Shown piece after piece: positions 29,521 to 37,834 of a stretch of 64,000 nt of DNA; the stretch's first letter is position 1, and every line of letters begins with the position of its first letter. This DNA comes from an uncultured bacterium (GTDB taxonomy: Bacteria; Verrucomicrobiota; Lentisphaeria; Victivallales; UBA1829). The stretch spans positions 124,001-188,000 of the forward strand of contig CACYZF010000001.1 in the NCBI GenBank assembly GCA_902778895.1. Reading direction: 5' to 3'. Position numbers and translations under genes: made by a program. The notes under the pieces were generated by a model. The model searched no databases. It saw only the letters and a list, made by a program, of their open reading frames with translations, and had not been told where the DNA came from.

Positions 29521-30975
29521 ATGAAAACAACACTCAACAAAACCGAACTGGCCGGAGCTCTAGCGGCTCTGGGAAAACTGGTCTGCCGCACATCGCCGAT
29601 CCCGGTGTATCGTGCCGTGCAGATCGAGGCAACCAACAACATCCTCTTCTTCCGAACGCATAACGCGGACGAGGAAATCGAATTCAGGATGGACGCCGAG
29701 ACGGAGGACACCTTCAAGGTCGCCGTCGACTTCGACTTCTTCCGCTCCCTCGTCAGAAACAGCCGCAATAAGAACATCAAGTTTGATTTCGCGGATGGCG
29801 CGCTTCGTCTGGATGACGTGCTGGTCGTACCGATTGAAGGAGAATGGCCTGTTACCGAGGTGCCACAGGGTGATAACGTCGCCGCTTCGCCTCTGCCGGA
29901 GAACTTCGTCGAGATTCTTTCTGCGGCTGCCCCTCTGGTCGACCTGAACGAGGCGAAGAAGGTCCTTCGCGGGATGAGCCTCAGCAAGGACGGCATCACG
30001 GCCACGAACGGCAAGGAACTGTTCAACTTCCCATATCCGTTCAAGCTTGATGAGCTCACGATTCCGTTCCCGCTCGCACTGATGGCGACCAAGGCCTCAG
30101 GGGCGGGCGAGGTCAAGGCGTGGAGCAATGACTTTTTCACGTTCTTCTCGGTGAGGATCGGCAAATGGATCTGGTCTGGCAAGGCGATTCTCGGCGCGTA
30201 CCCCAACTGGAAACGTGTCATACCGGACGGCAAGGCTATGAAGCACCGCGTCAGCTTCACCGTGGAACGCGCCGACCGCTTGAAATTCTTTTTGAAGAGC
30301 GTAGGCGACAAGCGTCCGTCGAACGAGATCAAGCTCTACCGCGACGAGGCGGGCTTCTTCTCTATGAGAGATGGAGACGGCCACGAGTTCGGAGTGCCTG
30401 CCGAGTTCGATCCGAACTGGGGCATGTTCAGCATCAACATCCGCAAGGAAATACTCCTGCATATGCTGAACGAAGGCCACACGAAAATCGAATTCATCGA
30501 CGCTCTCTGCCCGTTTGTTGCGAGCGGCGGCATTGGCCAATACATCGCCATGCCGATGTGCATGAGGACGCAGGCAGAACCCGAGCAGGTCGTCGCTCAA
30601 AGTGAACAGCCCGCCGTTCAACCTGCGTCCGAATCCGTCGAACAAGAAACCGTCAACATCCCCACAATCACCAATACCACAACCTCAAATCAGGAGAAAT
30701 CCCCCATGATCGACACCAACACCATTACCCATGTCGTGTCTGCGCCCGCGCAGACGTTCACCCCGAACAACAAAACCGAAATCAAGCTGAACCCGATGGA
30801 CGAGCTGACAGTCAGCATCGAAGCGTTCAAGGCCAAGCTCAAGGACATGCTGGAAGAAGCGACGACCCTGAGCCGCAGGAGCCGCGAGGTCTCTATCGCC
30901 CAGAAACAGAAGGAACGCGAGTACGCCCAGACGAAGAAGACCATCGAAAAGATCCGGGTGGCCAGCGGCTTCTGA
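29521..30975 (+). CDS. Element-encoded sliding-clamp (DnaN-like) protein with coiled-coil tail
   Basis: The 484-residue protein begins MKTTLNKTELAGALAALGK, followed by YRAVQIEATNN-LFFRTHNADEEIEF, DDVLVVPIEGEWP, TNGKELF and a core ending GGIGQYIAMPM near residue 348. This is the beta-clamp pattern: an initial helix, a strand with the early TD-like position, and an MPM end as in DnaN (about 366 residues). A Gln/Glu/Thr-rich linker and a C-terminal coiled coil of about 60 residues (MDELTVSIEAFK to the end) are additions not found in normal clamps. It probably loads on DNA as a processivity factor or platform for the nuclease and dynamin-like partners in the same operon. The homologue is at 57913-59340. 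Confidence 0.8.
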   Translation: MKTTLNKTELAGALAALGKLVCRTSPIPVYRAVQIEATNNILFFRTHNADEEIEFRMDAETEDTFKVAVDFDFFRSLVRNSRNKNIKFDFADGALRLDDVLVVPIEGEWPVTEVPQGDNVAASPLPENFVEILSAAAPLVDLNEAKKVLRGMSLSKDGITATNGKELFNFPYPFKLDELTIPFPLALMATKASGAGEVKAWSNDFFTFFSVRIGKWIWSGKAILGAYPNWKRVIPDGKAMKHRVSFTVERADRLKFFLKSVGDKRPSNEIKLYRDEAGFFSMRDGDGHEFGVPAEFDPNWGMFSINIRKEILLHMLNEGHTKIEFIDALCPFVASGGIGQYIAMPMCMRTQAEPEQVVAQSEQPAVQPASESVEQETVNIPTITNTTTSNQEKSPMIDTNTITHVVSAPAQTFTPNNKTEIKLNPMDELTVSIEAFKAKLKDMLEEATTLSRRSREVSIAQKQKEREYAQTKKTIEKIRVASGF

Positions 30976-31005
30976 TTTCCCGCTTCACATCAAGCTCAAC
31001 ATCAC

Positions 31006-31043
31006 GCCCTCGGCAGCTCTTCGTTGCTGAGGGCAAACTTTTT
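31006..31043 (+). promoter_or_regulatory. Conserved attenuator-like hairpin between the clamp gene and the next gene
   Basis: GCCCTCGGCAGC pairs with GTTGCTGAGGGC, then AAACTTTTT. The inverted operon copy has the same hairpin (57859-57887, minus strand) with changed bases on both arms. It lies 31 bases after the clamp stop and just before the SD of the next gene, so it can cut or tune downstream transcription. Confidence 0.7.
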
Positions 31044-31057
31044 GAAAGGAAAACACC

Positions 31058-31507
31058 ATGTTAAAACTCAACGCTTCCTACAGCAAGAAAGTCCCGGCTG
31101 ACACCGAATACAGCAGCCAGTCCTACCACGCGTCCGTAGAGGTCGAATTGCCGGACGGCCTTACTCCCGAACAGCTCAACGCCCGCATCCATGAAACGTT
31201 TGCTCTCGTTCGTGACAGCGTGGAATCCGAGCTGCACGGCGAATCCACCAACGCCGGGCAGATGACCGATGTGCAACAGCTTCCCATCCAGCCCGCACAG
31301 CAGCAGAACAAGCCCGCCTACGGCAAGAAGCCTGCGACCGATTCCCCCGCGTCCCCGAAACAGATCAAGTTCCTGCTCGACCTCGCCCGGCAGAGCGGCT
31401 ACACCATCGAACAGCTGAAAGCCCGGTTCAACGTGGCTGCGCTCGAAGATCTCAGCCGGACGCAATGCAGCCGCGCCATCGACCTGCTCAACGGAAAGGC
31501 GGCCTGA
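31058..31507 (+). CDS. Small conserved protein of the clamp operon
   Basis: The 149-residue protein has an N-terminal beta-rich half (YHASVEVELPDGLTPEQL), a Gln/Pro/Lys linker and a C-terminal helical domain. The C-terminal domain reads SPKQIKFLLDLARQSGYT, then LEDLSRTQCSRAIDLL. That C-terminal pattern is seen at the ends of many phage recombination and DNA-binding proteins, where it may contact DNA; the N-terminal part is not recognised. The homologue at 57383-57835 is nearly identical in the first 45 residues. The stop lies two bases before the nuclease ATG, so the pair is tightly coupled. Confidence 0.75.
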   Translation: MLKLNASYSKKVPADTEYSSQSYHASVEVELPDGLTPEQLNARIHETFALVRDSVESELHGESTNAGQMTDVQQLPIQPAQQQNKPAYGKKPATDSPASPKQIKFLLDLARQSGYTIEQLKARFNVAALEDLSRTQCSRAIDLLNGKAA

Positions 31508-31509
31508 CT

Positions 31510-32301
31510 ATGGAACGCGAAATTGAAACTGTCAGGGAGAAACCGCACTGGTCATATAGCGCGTTCAATACCTACCTGACGTGCCCGATGCGCTATTACT
31601 TCCGGTACATCGAACACGCCGAGGTAGAGCGCACCTCTGTGAGCATCCCCTTCGGTCGCGCCTTTCATGCCGTTCTCAGCGAACGCGCCATGAAGGGAAC
31701 GAGCTACACAATCGAAGATGCCAAGGAAGAATTCGACTTTTTCTTCCGAGGCGAAGCCGAAGTCTGCGAGAATCTGCACTACAAGCAGGATGAGGACTAC
31801 TGGTTTTGGGAAGGCCGCGGATGCGACATGCTGGACGTGGCCCTTGCCGAATGGCCAGATGATTACACGGTCAAAAGCGTCGCCGAATCGTTCAGCGTCG
31901 AAGTGCCGGGGCTGTCAAGACCGGTCATCGGAGAATTCGATCTCGTTGTCACGGACGGCGGGGACGAGACGATCTGCGACTGGAAGACCGCCTCGATGAA
32001 GTGGCCGAACAGCAAGGCCGACCGTGATCTTCAGGCGACGACGTTCTGCTATGCGTACCACCAGCTCCACGACCGTATACCGCTGTTCCGGTTCGACGTG
32101 TTCACGAAGGCGAAGACACCCGCACATCACCAGTTCTACACGCTCAGGAATCAGGACGACTTCGCCCGTTTCGTCTACCTCGCCGGGCAGATCGAAAAAG
32201 CCATCAACACCGGCATCTTTCTTCCCATCGAGTCCTGCATGAATTGTGCTGAATGTGCTTACGGGAGCCGTTGCAAGGCGGTTCACAGAAAGGCTGCGTG
32301 A
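31510..32301 (+). CDS. Cas4/RecB-like PD-(D/E)XK nuclease with Fe-S cysteines
   Basis: The 263-residue protein starts at ATG 31510, two bases after the previous stop; the open frame upstream is a shadow. It opens with YSAFNTYLTCPMRYYFRYIE (first Cys, residue 25). The catalytic motifs are GEFDLV (Asp144) and CDWKT (Asp157, Lys159), followed by LQATTFCYAYH (QxxxY-like motif). The C-terminal SCMNCAECAYGSRC has Cys243, 246, 249 and 255. One early and several late Cys residues match the [4Fe-4S] arrangement of Cas4, AddB and Dna2-type nucleases. No cas gene is near, so the role is more likely DNA end processing in recombination or defence. Confidence 0.9.
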   Translation: MEREIETVREKPHWSYSAFNTYLTCPMRYYFRYIEHAEVERTSVSIPFGRAFHAVLSERAMKGTSYTIEDAKEEFDFFFRGEAEVCENLHYKQDEDYWFWEGRGCDMLDVALAEWPDDYTVKSVAESFSVEVPGLSRPVIGEFDLVVTDGGDETICDWKTASMKWPNSKADRDLQATTFCYAYHQLHDRIPLFRFDVFTKAKTPAHHQFYTLRNQDDFARFVYLAGQIEKAINTGIFLPIESCMNCAECAYGSRCKAVHRKAA

Positions 32302-32304
32302 CCT

Positions 32305-33033
32305 ATGGGACTGATTATGCAAGAAGGAAAATTCGTGAGCAGGGATGAGGTCGCAAGAACCGATACACCCTGTTCGACCTCCACCTGGCGACCCGTACCG
32401 CATATCGACGTAATTGAGGCGGTAACCGAGGTCATCAAGGCGCACGATTGGGAGATTGAGGGCGAGAAGTTCGGCCTTGCTCGTGAGGGGCAGAAGATGT
32501 TTGGCGTGATGGAGATTTCACGCTCAGCCTCTCGTGAATGGCACCGCTGCATCGGCATCCGCAACAGCCACGACAAGAGCTTTGCGGTCGGGCTGTCTGC
32601 GGGCATCATCGTCTGCGTCTGCTCGAACATGGCCTTCGGAGGCACGACCGTCATCAAACGGCGTCACACCAGCGGCATCAACTTGGCCGAACTGATCGAC
32701 CGGGCCATAGCTTCGTTGGAAGATGATTTTTTGACCGTGGAAACCGTTTCCGAGGACCTGAAGGACGCCTACCTGAAAGATGATGATGAAGCCCGGAGCT
32801 GCATCGTGCGTGCTGCCGAGTTGGGCGTCATCAACTCCTGCGACATCCTCCCGGCGTTTCGCGAGTTCAAGTCTCCCTCGCACGAGGAGTTCGCGGAACC
32901 GACCCGCTGGAGCTTGATGAACGCCCTGTCGGAGATCGTCAAGAAATATTCGCCGCAGCGCGTGGATCACAGCTATCTCGCCCTGAATCGGGCTTTCGGT
33001 CTGGACGGTCGTCCCGCCGCGATCTTCGCCTGA
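32305..33033 (+). CDS. DUF932-like phage/plasmid protein
   Basis: The 242-residue protein has WRPVPHIDVIEAVTE near the start, then a strand-rich middle with IGIRNSHDKSFAVGLSAG and VCSNMAFGG, and a helical C-terminus with SLMNALSE and the final FGLDGRPAAIF. This is the general pattern of DUF932 proteins common in phages and integrative elements, whose biochemical role is not established. The start is three bases after the nuclease stop. The homologue at 55858-56586 is collinear throughout. The repeated pairing with a Cas4-like nuclease suggests a joint role on DNA. Confidence 0.75.
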   Translation: MGLIMQEGKFVSRDEVARTDTPCSTSTWRPVPHIDVIEAVTEVIKAHDWEIEGEKFGLAREGQKMFGVMEISRSASREWHRCIGIRNSHDKSFAVGLSAGIIVCVCSNMAFGGTTVIKRRHTSGINLAELIDRAIASLEDDFLTVETVSEDLKDAYLKDDDEARSCIVRAAELGVINSCDILPAFREFKSPSHEEFAEPTRWSLMNALSEIVKKYSPQRVDHSYLALNRAFGLDGRPAAIFA

Positions 33034-33158
33034 CGGGGGAGGAGAACAAACCGGTATGAAACTGATGCACTCATGCCATAGGTCAACGGCATCCCGGAGG
33101 TCGAAGGAGTTTAAGCCTTCCCTCCGGCGTTTTTTTATAACCGAACGGAGGGAAAAAA
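33034..33158 (+). promoter_or_regulatory. Structured leader of the dynamin-like GTPase gene
   Basis: Hairpin 1 pairs GGTATGA with TCATGCC (33055-33079). Hairpin 2 pairs CCGGAGG with CCTCCGG (33093-33126) and is followed by GTTTTTTT. The right arm TTCCCTCCG of hairpin 2 can also pair with the ribosome binding site CGGAGGGAA just before ATG 33159. The homologous GTPase gene at 51872-53890 has the same leader with compensatory changes in hairpin 1. This is an attenuator or RBS-sequestering switch by structure; the ligand or trigger is unknown. Confidence 0.7.
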
Positions 33159-35183
33159 ATGAACATCCTGAACGAAAACGAACTCAAACAACTTAACGAA
33201 TGGAAGCGTAGCTTCAGTACAACCCTCACCTTCAAAACGCTCACGAATGAGGACGCTGCAAACATGGCTGAATGGACGGCCTACCTCATGAACGCGCTCG
33301 ACGCCTTCGGTTCTGAATATTTCGTGGTATCCAGTATCGGTATGCTGAAATCGGGGAAGTCCACGCTCATCAACCTGCTCGCACGAAGTAAGAACGCCTC
33401 GCCTACGGGCTTTGGTTTCGATACTACGCTTCGTCCGGCTCTCGTTACCTGTACGGAGGAACCGAAGGGGGCCATTGAAGTCTGGCTGCCGAACGATCCC
33501 GAAAAACAGCTGACAAAAGTAAGCTTGAATGAGGTGTTTCTTTGCTTGCGGAAGGTCAGGAAACCGGATGATATCAAGGGCGCAAGTTGCCATGTGTATC
33601 CGCTGACCCCGGCAAATCTGGAGAACGCGCTATGCAAGGCCGTACTGGAAGCCGAAAACAACATGCTCCCGTGCGAACCTGTTATGGTCGTCGTGAAAGT
33701 GCCACGAAACAGCGAATCGCCGCTTTCCTCGGAGATCGTTTTGCTGGATACGCCCGGTTTGGATTCCGGCCTATCGAACTGGACGAAGGAATCGTCCGAG
33801 CGGTACTCCTGGATCATCGACAACAGCGATCTGCTGCTCTTCCTGCAAAGCAGCGTTGCACCACTGAACAGGAACGCTACGACGATCTTGCACGATATCC
33901 ATGCGAAGAGCCCGAACACCCCAGTGTGGCTCGTTCAGAATGAGATGTGCGCCAAACCATGGCTTCCACCGGAGCGGATCACAGAGGAAAATACAAAACA
34001 GCGCACGCAGGCCGCACGAATGTTCAATACGGTCAGTCGCGTGTTCAAACAGGTCTACGCCAACCTCGGCAAGGCCGACAGCGCCGTCTTCGATGATACG
34101 CTCGGTGGCAAGCTGAAGAAGGAGCTACTGAACGAATCGCAGTTTGGTTCCCTGGAGCAGAATGTCAAGGACGACCTGATCCGTAACATCGGCCCGATCC
34201 GGCGACGGAACTGTATCGAAGCCGTGAAGAGGGAAAACCAGACCATGCTGAACGGTCTTACCGAAATCATCGGGAAGCTTGATGTGCAGAGGCGGGTGAT
34301 GAAGAGCCGCATGGATGCACTCGCTCGATTCAAGTCGCAGTTCCGGGACTATCTGCTGGACACACCGCACGATAGCAACAGCCTGGTTGCCGATGAAATC
34401 AAGCTCGTCTCCAACGGTCACTTCAACCCCGTCAGGTACAGGAAAGAGCTGCATTACCAGCACGATTTTGGCTTCGCGGGCAAGGGAAAGACCTATTCGA
34501 GCAGAAAACTTCAGGAAATCATCATCGGTGAACGGGATTCCCTGCTCGACCGAATGAAAACGGATATCCGGGCGATCACCACGGATGATTTCGTGCTCGC
34601 GCTTCGCAGGAATGGCGAGCGGAGAAACAATCTCTGCAAGTACGCCCACGAGGCTTTCCGGGATTTCGTACTCTCGATGCTCCGGGATAAGGGGGTCGAA
34701 TTTGGCAACGGGTTTACTGCGGAAGAGGGCGAAACGCTTATCCGGTCGATAGTCGAACGATTGCAGCTCCCGAAGTTGCAGGATAGCTTCTTCGTGAACG
34801 TAGACGAGGTGGCAAGTGAGGTAACAGTTTCCGTGAAGAAGCTCAACGACTGGCGAAATATCGTCTGGGAACTTCGGAAACGAAATGCCGACGAAGCGAA
34901 GGCGGTGTTTGCCGACTACTTCAACTCCACCACGGAGGCCGGTCCTTTCGCGGAGATGATCGAGGCCATCAGCGAGAAGATCCGGGAGGCCGTTGCAGAG
35001 TGGATGAACGTAACCGTATTCGATACGCTCAGGGACGAGTTCATCAAGCAAGTAGACATCGAACTTGAGAAACGGTTATCCGATGGGAAGGCATCCGTGA
35101 GCATGATTATGCAGGATATTTCAACGGTTAAATCGATTGTTGGAAAAAGTGAAGATCTTGAAGAGAAGCTAAAAAGGTTCTAA
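33159..35183 (+). CDS. Dynamin-like GTPase
   Basis: The 674-residue protein has a dynamin-type G domain near the N-terminus. P loop GMLKSGKST lies at residues about 61-69, a switch I Thr-containing stretch FGFDTTLRP comes next, and G3 LLDTPGLDSG is near residue 197. A degenerate G4 (VWLVQNEMCAK in place of NKxD) follows. The remaining 400 residues are helical, as in stalk regions, without a clear membrane segment. The G1 and G3 contexts resemble E. coli CrfC, a dynamin-like protein known to bind the DnaN clamp. The operon encodes a clamp homologue, so a clamp-GTPase partnership is inferred. The homologue is at 51872-53890. SD GGAGGG is part of the regulated leader. Confidence 0.88.
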   Translation: MNILNENELKQLNEWKRSFSTTLTFKTLTNEDAANMAEWTAYLMNALDAFGSEYFVVSSIGMLKSGKSTLINLLARSKNASPTGFGFDTTLRPALVTCTEEPKGAIEVWLPNDPEKQLTKVSLNEVFLCLRKVRKPDDIKGASCHVYPLTPANLENALCKAVLEAENNMLPCEPVMVVVKVPRNSESPLSSEIVLLDTPGLDSGLSNWTKESSERYSWIIDNSDLLLFLQSSVAPLNRNATTILHDIHAKSPNTPVWLVQNEMCAKPWLPPERITEENTKQRTQAARMFNTVSRVFKQVYANLGKADSAVFDDTLGGKLKKELLNESQFGSLEQNVKDDLIRNIGPIRRRNCIEAVKRENQTMLNGLTEIIGKLDVQRRVMKSRMDALARFKSQFRDYLLDTPHDSNSLVADEIKLVSNGHFNPVRYRKELHYQHDFGFAGKGKTYSSRKLQEIIIGERDSLLDRMKTDIRAITTDDFVLALRRNGERRNNLCKYAHEAFRDFVLSMLRDKGVEFGNGFTAEEGETLIRSIVERLQLPKLQDSFFVNVDEVASEVTVSVKKLNDWRNIVWELRKRNADEAKAVFADYFNSTTEAGPFAEMIEAISEKIREAVAEWMNVTVFDTLRDEFIKQVDIELEKRLSDGKASVSMIMQDISTVKSIVGKSEDLEEKLKRF

Positions 35184-35197
35184 TAAAAAAGTTCATT

Positions 35198-35233
35198 GGA
35201 GTGGTTAATTGAACAAGACCACTCCATTTTTTT
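35198..35233 (+). terminator. Terminator of the clamp/dynamin operon
   Basis: GGAGTGGT and ACCACTCC form an 8-bp perfect stem around a 12-base loop, followed by A and seven T residues, 15 bases after the GTPase stop. Confidence 0.92.
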
Positions 35234-35484
35234 ACAACGTTTATAAACAAACGAATATTATACTTTAAAATATAAAATTGATAGACATATAAGCGTTTGC
35301 GCAAACTAAAAGTATTCTTTGTAAACGCTTTAGCGTTCAACTGAATTTGTGAAGGGAAATGGGTGTTTCAGCTCCGCTGCCTCTCATTTTCCGCATTTCT
35401 TGTAATCTTGCAACAGATTTTGTTTTATCTGATTTTACCCCCTATATTTGGCTGTTCCGACCGACAAGGAAATCGCTGGTACAT
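35234..35484. other. AT-rich junction after the clamp operon
   Basis: About 250 bases between the operon terminator and the convergent lipoprotein gene contain no supported gene. A sharp drop in GC starts here and lasts to about 39.9 kb, suggesting a separate insertion. AAGCGTTT and AAACGCTT (about 35290 and 35322) form a short inverted pair. Confidence 0.4.
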
Positions 35485-36426
35485 TTAGTATGATTCCGGA
35501 ACGAGAGCAACACGGAAACCGATGGTCATTCCCCCGCTATCGGAGTCATCTTTGTCCCGGCTCTTGGACCTGAAGTATTTTAAATCGCTGTAACAGCCAC
35601 CACCTCGCAGTACCCGCTCTTTTTGATCTTTGTCGTTCCCACGGGTGAATTCAGCTTTCAGTTTGCTACTGTCATCGACATAATCATCAAGACACCACTC
35701 TAACACGTTCCCGCTCATATCGTACAGACCAAGCTCGTTTGGCTTCTTTTGTCCCACAGGCATTGGACGTCCCTCTTCCCTCTCAAATTCATCTTCAGCG
35801 TAGAAGGCCACCACATCATTGAGGTTATTGCTCCCGCTGTACTTGTACCCCTTGCTCTTGTCCCCTCCACGAGCCGCATATTCCCATTGCGTTTCCGTCG
35901 GCAACGTGAACTTCCAGCCCTTCGGCGCTTTCTCCATGCCGTTCAACTTTTCGCAGAATTCCATTGCGTCATTCCATGAGACATGTTGCACAGGTACATC
36001 GTCTCCTTTGAATCTTGACGGGTTGTTCTTATTTCCCATGATTGAGCGCCACTGCAGCTGTGTCACCTCGGTTTGACCAATGTAGAAGTCCCTCGTTAAT
36101 GTGGCTTGATGAGGCACTTCGTTGTCTTCATTTTCTCTGTCAAAAGCACTCATCTCGAAAGTCCCGGCCTTGACTTTCACTAACACCAGTTGCAGTTCGC
36201 CAGGAAGCTCCACGCTCATATCGTCCGGACCAAATTTTGCAGATGCTTTTTCACTCTCCTCGTCGTTCGAATTGTTCTTTTGTGCACTTGATGTTGCCGA
36301 GGAGGAGCAGATAGAACCGTTTGATTGTGTGTCATCTTTCCCGCAACCGGCAGAAAGAATGGTTACAACAAGAACACTTGCGAGGGCGATGACTGATGTT
36401 ATGTAGATTGTACGAGCTGTAGTCAT
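35485..36426 (-). CDS. Lipoprotein with formylglycine-generating-enzyme (SUMF1) domain
   Basis: The 313-residue protein has a lipoprotein signal ending LSAGC (Cys28), a Ser/Asn/Glu-rich linker to about residue 65, and an FGE-sulfatase fold. The fold shows VKAGTFEMS, IGQTEVTQLQW, PVQHVSWNDAMEFCEKLN, LPTETQWEYAARGG, YDMSGNVLEWC and a final GFRVAL. True FGEs oxidise a sulfatase Cys. Many members of this fold are non-enzymatic or serve other systems, and no sulfatase is in the window. Placement in the variable AT-rich part of the element suggests a cargo role at the cell surface. SD AAGGAG precedes ATG 36426. Confidence 0.88.
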   Translation of the reverse strand: MTTARTIYITSVIALASVLVVTILSAGCGKDDTQSNGSICSSSATSSAQKNNSNDEESEKASAKFGPDDMSVELPGELQLVLVKVKAGTFEMSAFDRENEDNEVPHQATLTRDFYIGQTEVTQLQWRSIMGNKNNPSRFKGDDVPVQHVSWNDAMEFCEKLNGMEKAPKGWKFTLPTETQWEYAARGGDKSKGYKYSGSNNLNDVVAFYAEDEFEREEGRPMPVGQKKPNELGLYDMSGNVLEWCLDDYVDDSSKLKAEFTRGNDKDQKERVLRGGGCYSDLKYFRSKSRDKDDSDSGGMTIGFRVALVPESY

Positions 36427-36482
36427 TTTTTCTCCTTATCAAGGTTAAAAAACAAGACAATATGGTTAAGTCTTTACAAAGA

Positions 36483-36740
36483 TTATTTTTTAGGAAGAGA
36501 CATTTTGATGCCTATAGCAAGCAATACAATTCCTGATACAACTCCCATCATCATAACAACTTCATGCAAAGTAAAAGGGGGAGTATATGTGTATGCTCCA
36601 ACATCTTGATTCGGTGTTCCTGTAAACAAAGTTGCAACGGGGTGTTCTTCCGCATAATTGCTGTTGTCTTTTTCATTTGCAATAATTCCGCCAAATATAA
36701 GCGTGATAATTATTCCGGCAATGATAAAGGCTGTTTTCAT
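36483..36740 (-). CDS. Small two-helix membrane protein
   Basis: The 85-residue protein starts at ATG 36740 with AAAGGAG at good spacing (an upstream ATG lacks an SD). Residues 4-21 and about 58-79 are hydrophobic helices separated by a polar loop with several Pro and Thr residues; the tail is Lys-rich. No family is recognised. It lies between the FGE-like lipoprotein and three related membrane-anchored proteins in AT-rich DNA. Confidence 0.6.
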   Translation of the reverse strand: MKTAFIIAGIIITLIFGGIIANEKDNSNYAEEHPVATLFTGTPNQDVGAYTYTPPFTLHEVVMMMGVVSGIVLLAIGIKMSLPKK

Positions 36741-36879
36741 GGTTTGTTCTCCTTTGTTTAACACAAGGCATTGATTTTCAAATATCGTATCAGAATACCG
36801 TTCGATCTGATAGCTAACAATGAAGAGCTGATGATATTCGTCAAAATTAAAATATAGATTAATATCAATCTATGTCATA

Positions 36880-37494
36880 TCAATCCTCACACTTGTCTGA
36901 AGGTCTTAGTTGTTTCTTTGCTTCTTCTAGATTAAAATCTGGAAGTTCTCTATGTTTTTTATACTCTTTTTCCCATTCTTCAATCAACTTATTTTTTTGC
37001 TCAGTTGTATAAAGATCTACCTTTGGATTAGACTCCATGCTCTTTATGAATCTGTTTTTCATGATCTGATCTATTTTCTTCCATTCATCCTCGGAAAACT
37101 CAGTATGCCTGGTCCAAGGAGCGCCTCCACGAGCCTCATCTATAATATGAGGATATATAGTTCTTGCTATGTAATTCTGTATTTTCTTATTATCTAAACC
37201 ACGAGTTCTTGCCATGTCATATTTTGGAAGCGCTGCTTCATATTCTGCCAGTCTATACAACTCTTCCGGGATATCTGGGCGTGTCTTGTAATCGTCATAA
37301 TTGCCTAGATCCTTAAATGTATTATATTCCTTATTATCAAAATCATAGATCTTTTGAAGATTAGTTCTGCTATCTTTTTGACTGTCTATGTCCAGTTTGA
37401 TGTAAATACTCAAACTTAAAACGCAAATAACAAAAAGAATAAAACAGATTCTCATTTTTGAATAATTTTTTCTCTGACAAAACATCTTAGCCAT
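36880..37494 (-). CDS. Membrane-anchored protein of a local paralogous family (C-type)
   Basis: The 204-residue protein has one N-terminal transmembrane helix (about 16-34) and a charged helical domain. The domain contains the pattern RPDIPEELYRLAEYEAALPKYD and later WTRHTEFSEDEWKKIDQIM. The same two patterns occur in the proteins at 37835-38851 and 38851-39462, so the three are paralogues. No known family is recognised. A transmembrane anchor with an exposed acidic-basic helical domain suggests an envelope or inner-membrane partner protein. Confidence 0.65.
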   Translation of the reverse strand: MAKMFCQRKNYSKMRICFILFVICVLSLSIYIKLDIDSQKDSRTNLQKIYDFDNKEYNTFKDLGNYDDYKTRPDIPEELYRLAEYEAALPKYDMARTRGLDNKKIQNYIARTIYPHIIDEARGGAPWTRHTEFSEDEWKKIDQIMKNRFIKSMESNPKVDLYTTEQKNKLIEEWEKEYKKHRELPDFNLEEAKKQLRPSDKCED

Positions 37495-37567
37495 AGAACG
37501 AATTCCCCGATTGTTTTAGTATTTGTTTTCCTGGTTTTCCTAACTAAGTTTCATTCTTTTTTTTAAG

Positions 37568-37744
37568 TTATTTTTGCTTCGACTTTAGGAATTCACTCGC
37601 GGAAAGAGTAACGAAGACTGCTGGGCCAACATATTTAACTCTTCGAGGATTAATATCAAACATCATAGCCAATATAAATGCCAAAACTCCCGCTGCGATT
37701 GAAATAACAAGAATAATGCCGATTCTAAGTTGTTTATTAGACAT
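37568..37744 (-). CDS. Small two-helix membrane protein (N-type paralogue)
   Basis: The 58-residue protein has two hydrophobic segments and a short Lys-rich tail. Its MSNK-LR start, the PR-K turn and the FLKSK end match the first 55 residues of the larger protein at 37835-38851, so that protein looks like a fusion of this module with the C-type module. SD AAAGGAG lies eight bases before ATG 37744. Confidence 0.6.
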   Translation of the reverse strand: MSNKQLRIGIILVISIAAGVLAFILAMMFDINPRRVKYVGPAVFVTLSASEFLKSKQK

Positions 37745-37834
37745 TGTTTGGCTCCTTTCAAAAACGCGAACTAAATGTTTCTTTTTGTAAAAAATGTTTA
37801 TCAAATTTGTTCATCAACGTACAACTTTTTTTAT

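Noticed and set aside
31510..32301. A CRISPR-Cas locus, because of the Cas4-like nuclease
   Set aside because: No repeat-spacer array and no cas1, cas2 or effector gene occurs anywhere in the window.
35485..36426. A sulfatase-maturation function for the FGE-domain lipoprotein
   Set aside because: No sulfatase gene is in the window and many proteins with this fold lack that activity, so only the fold is claimed.
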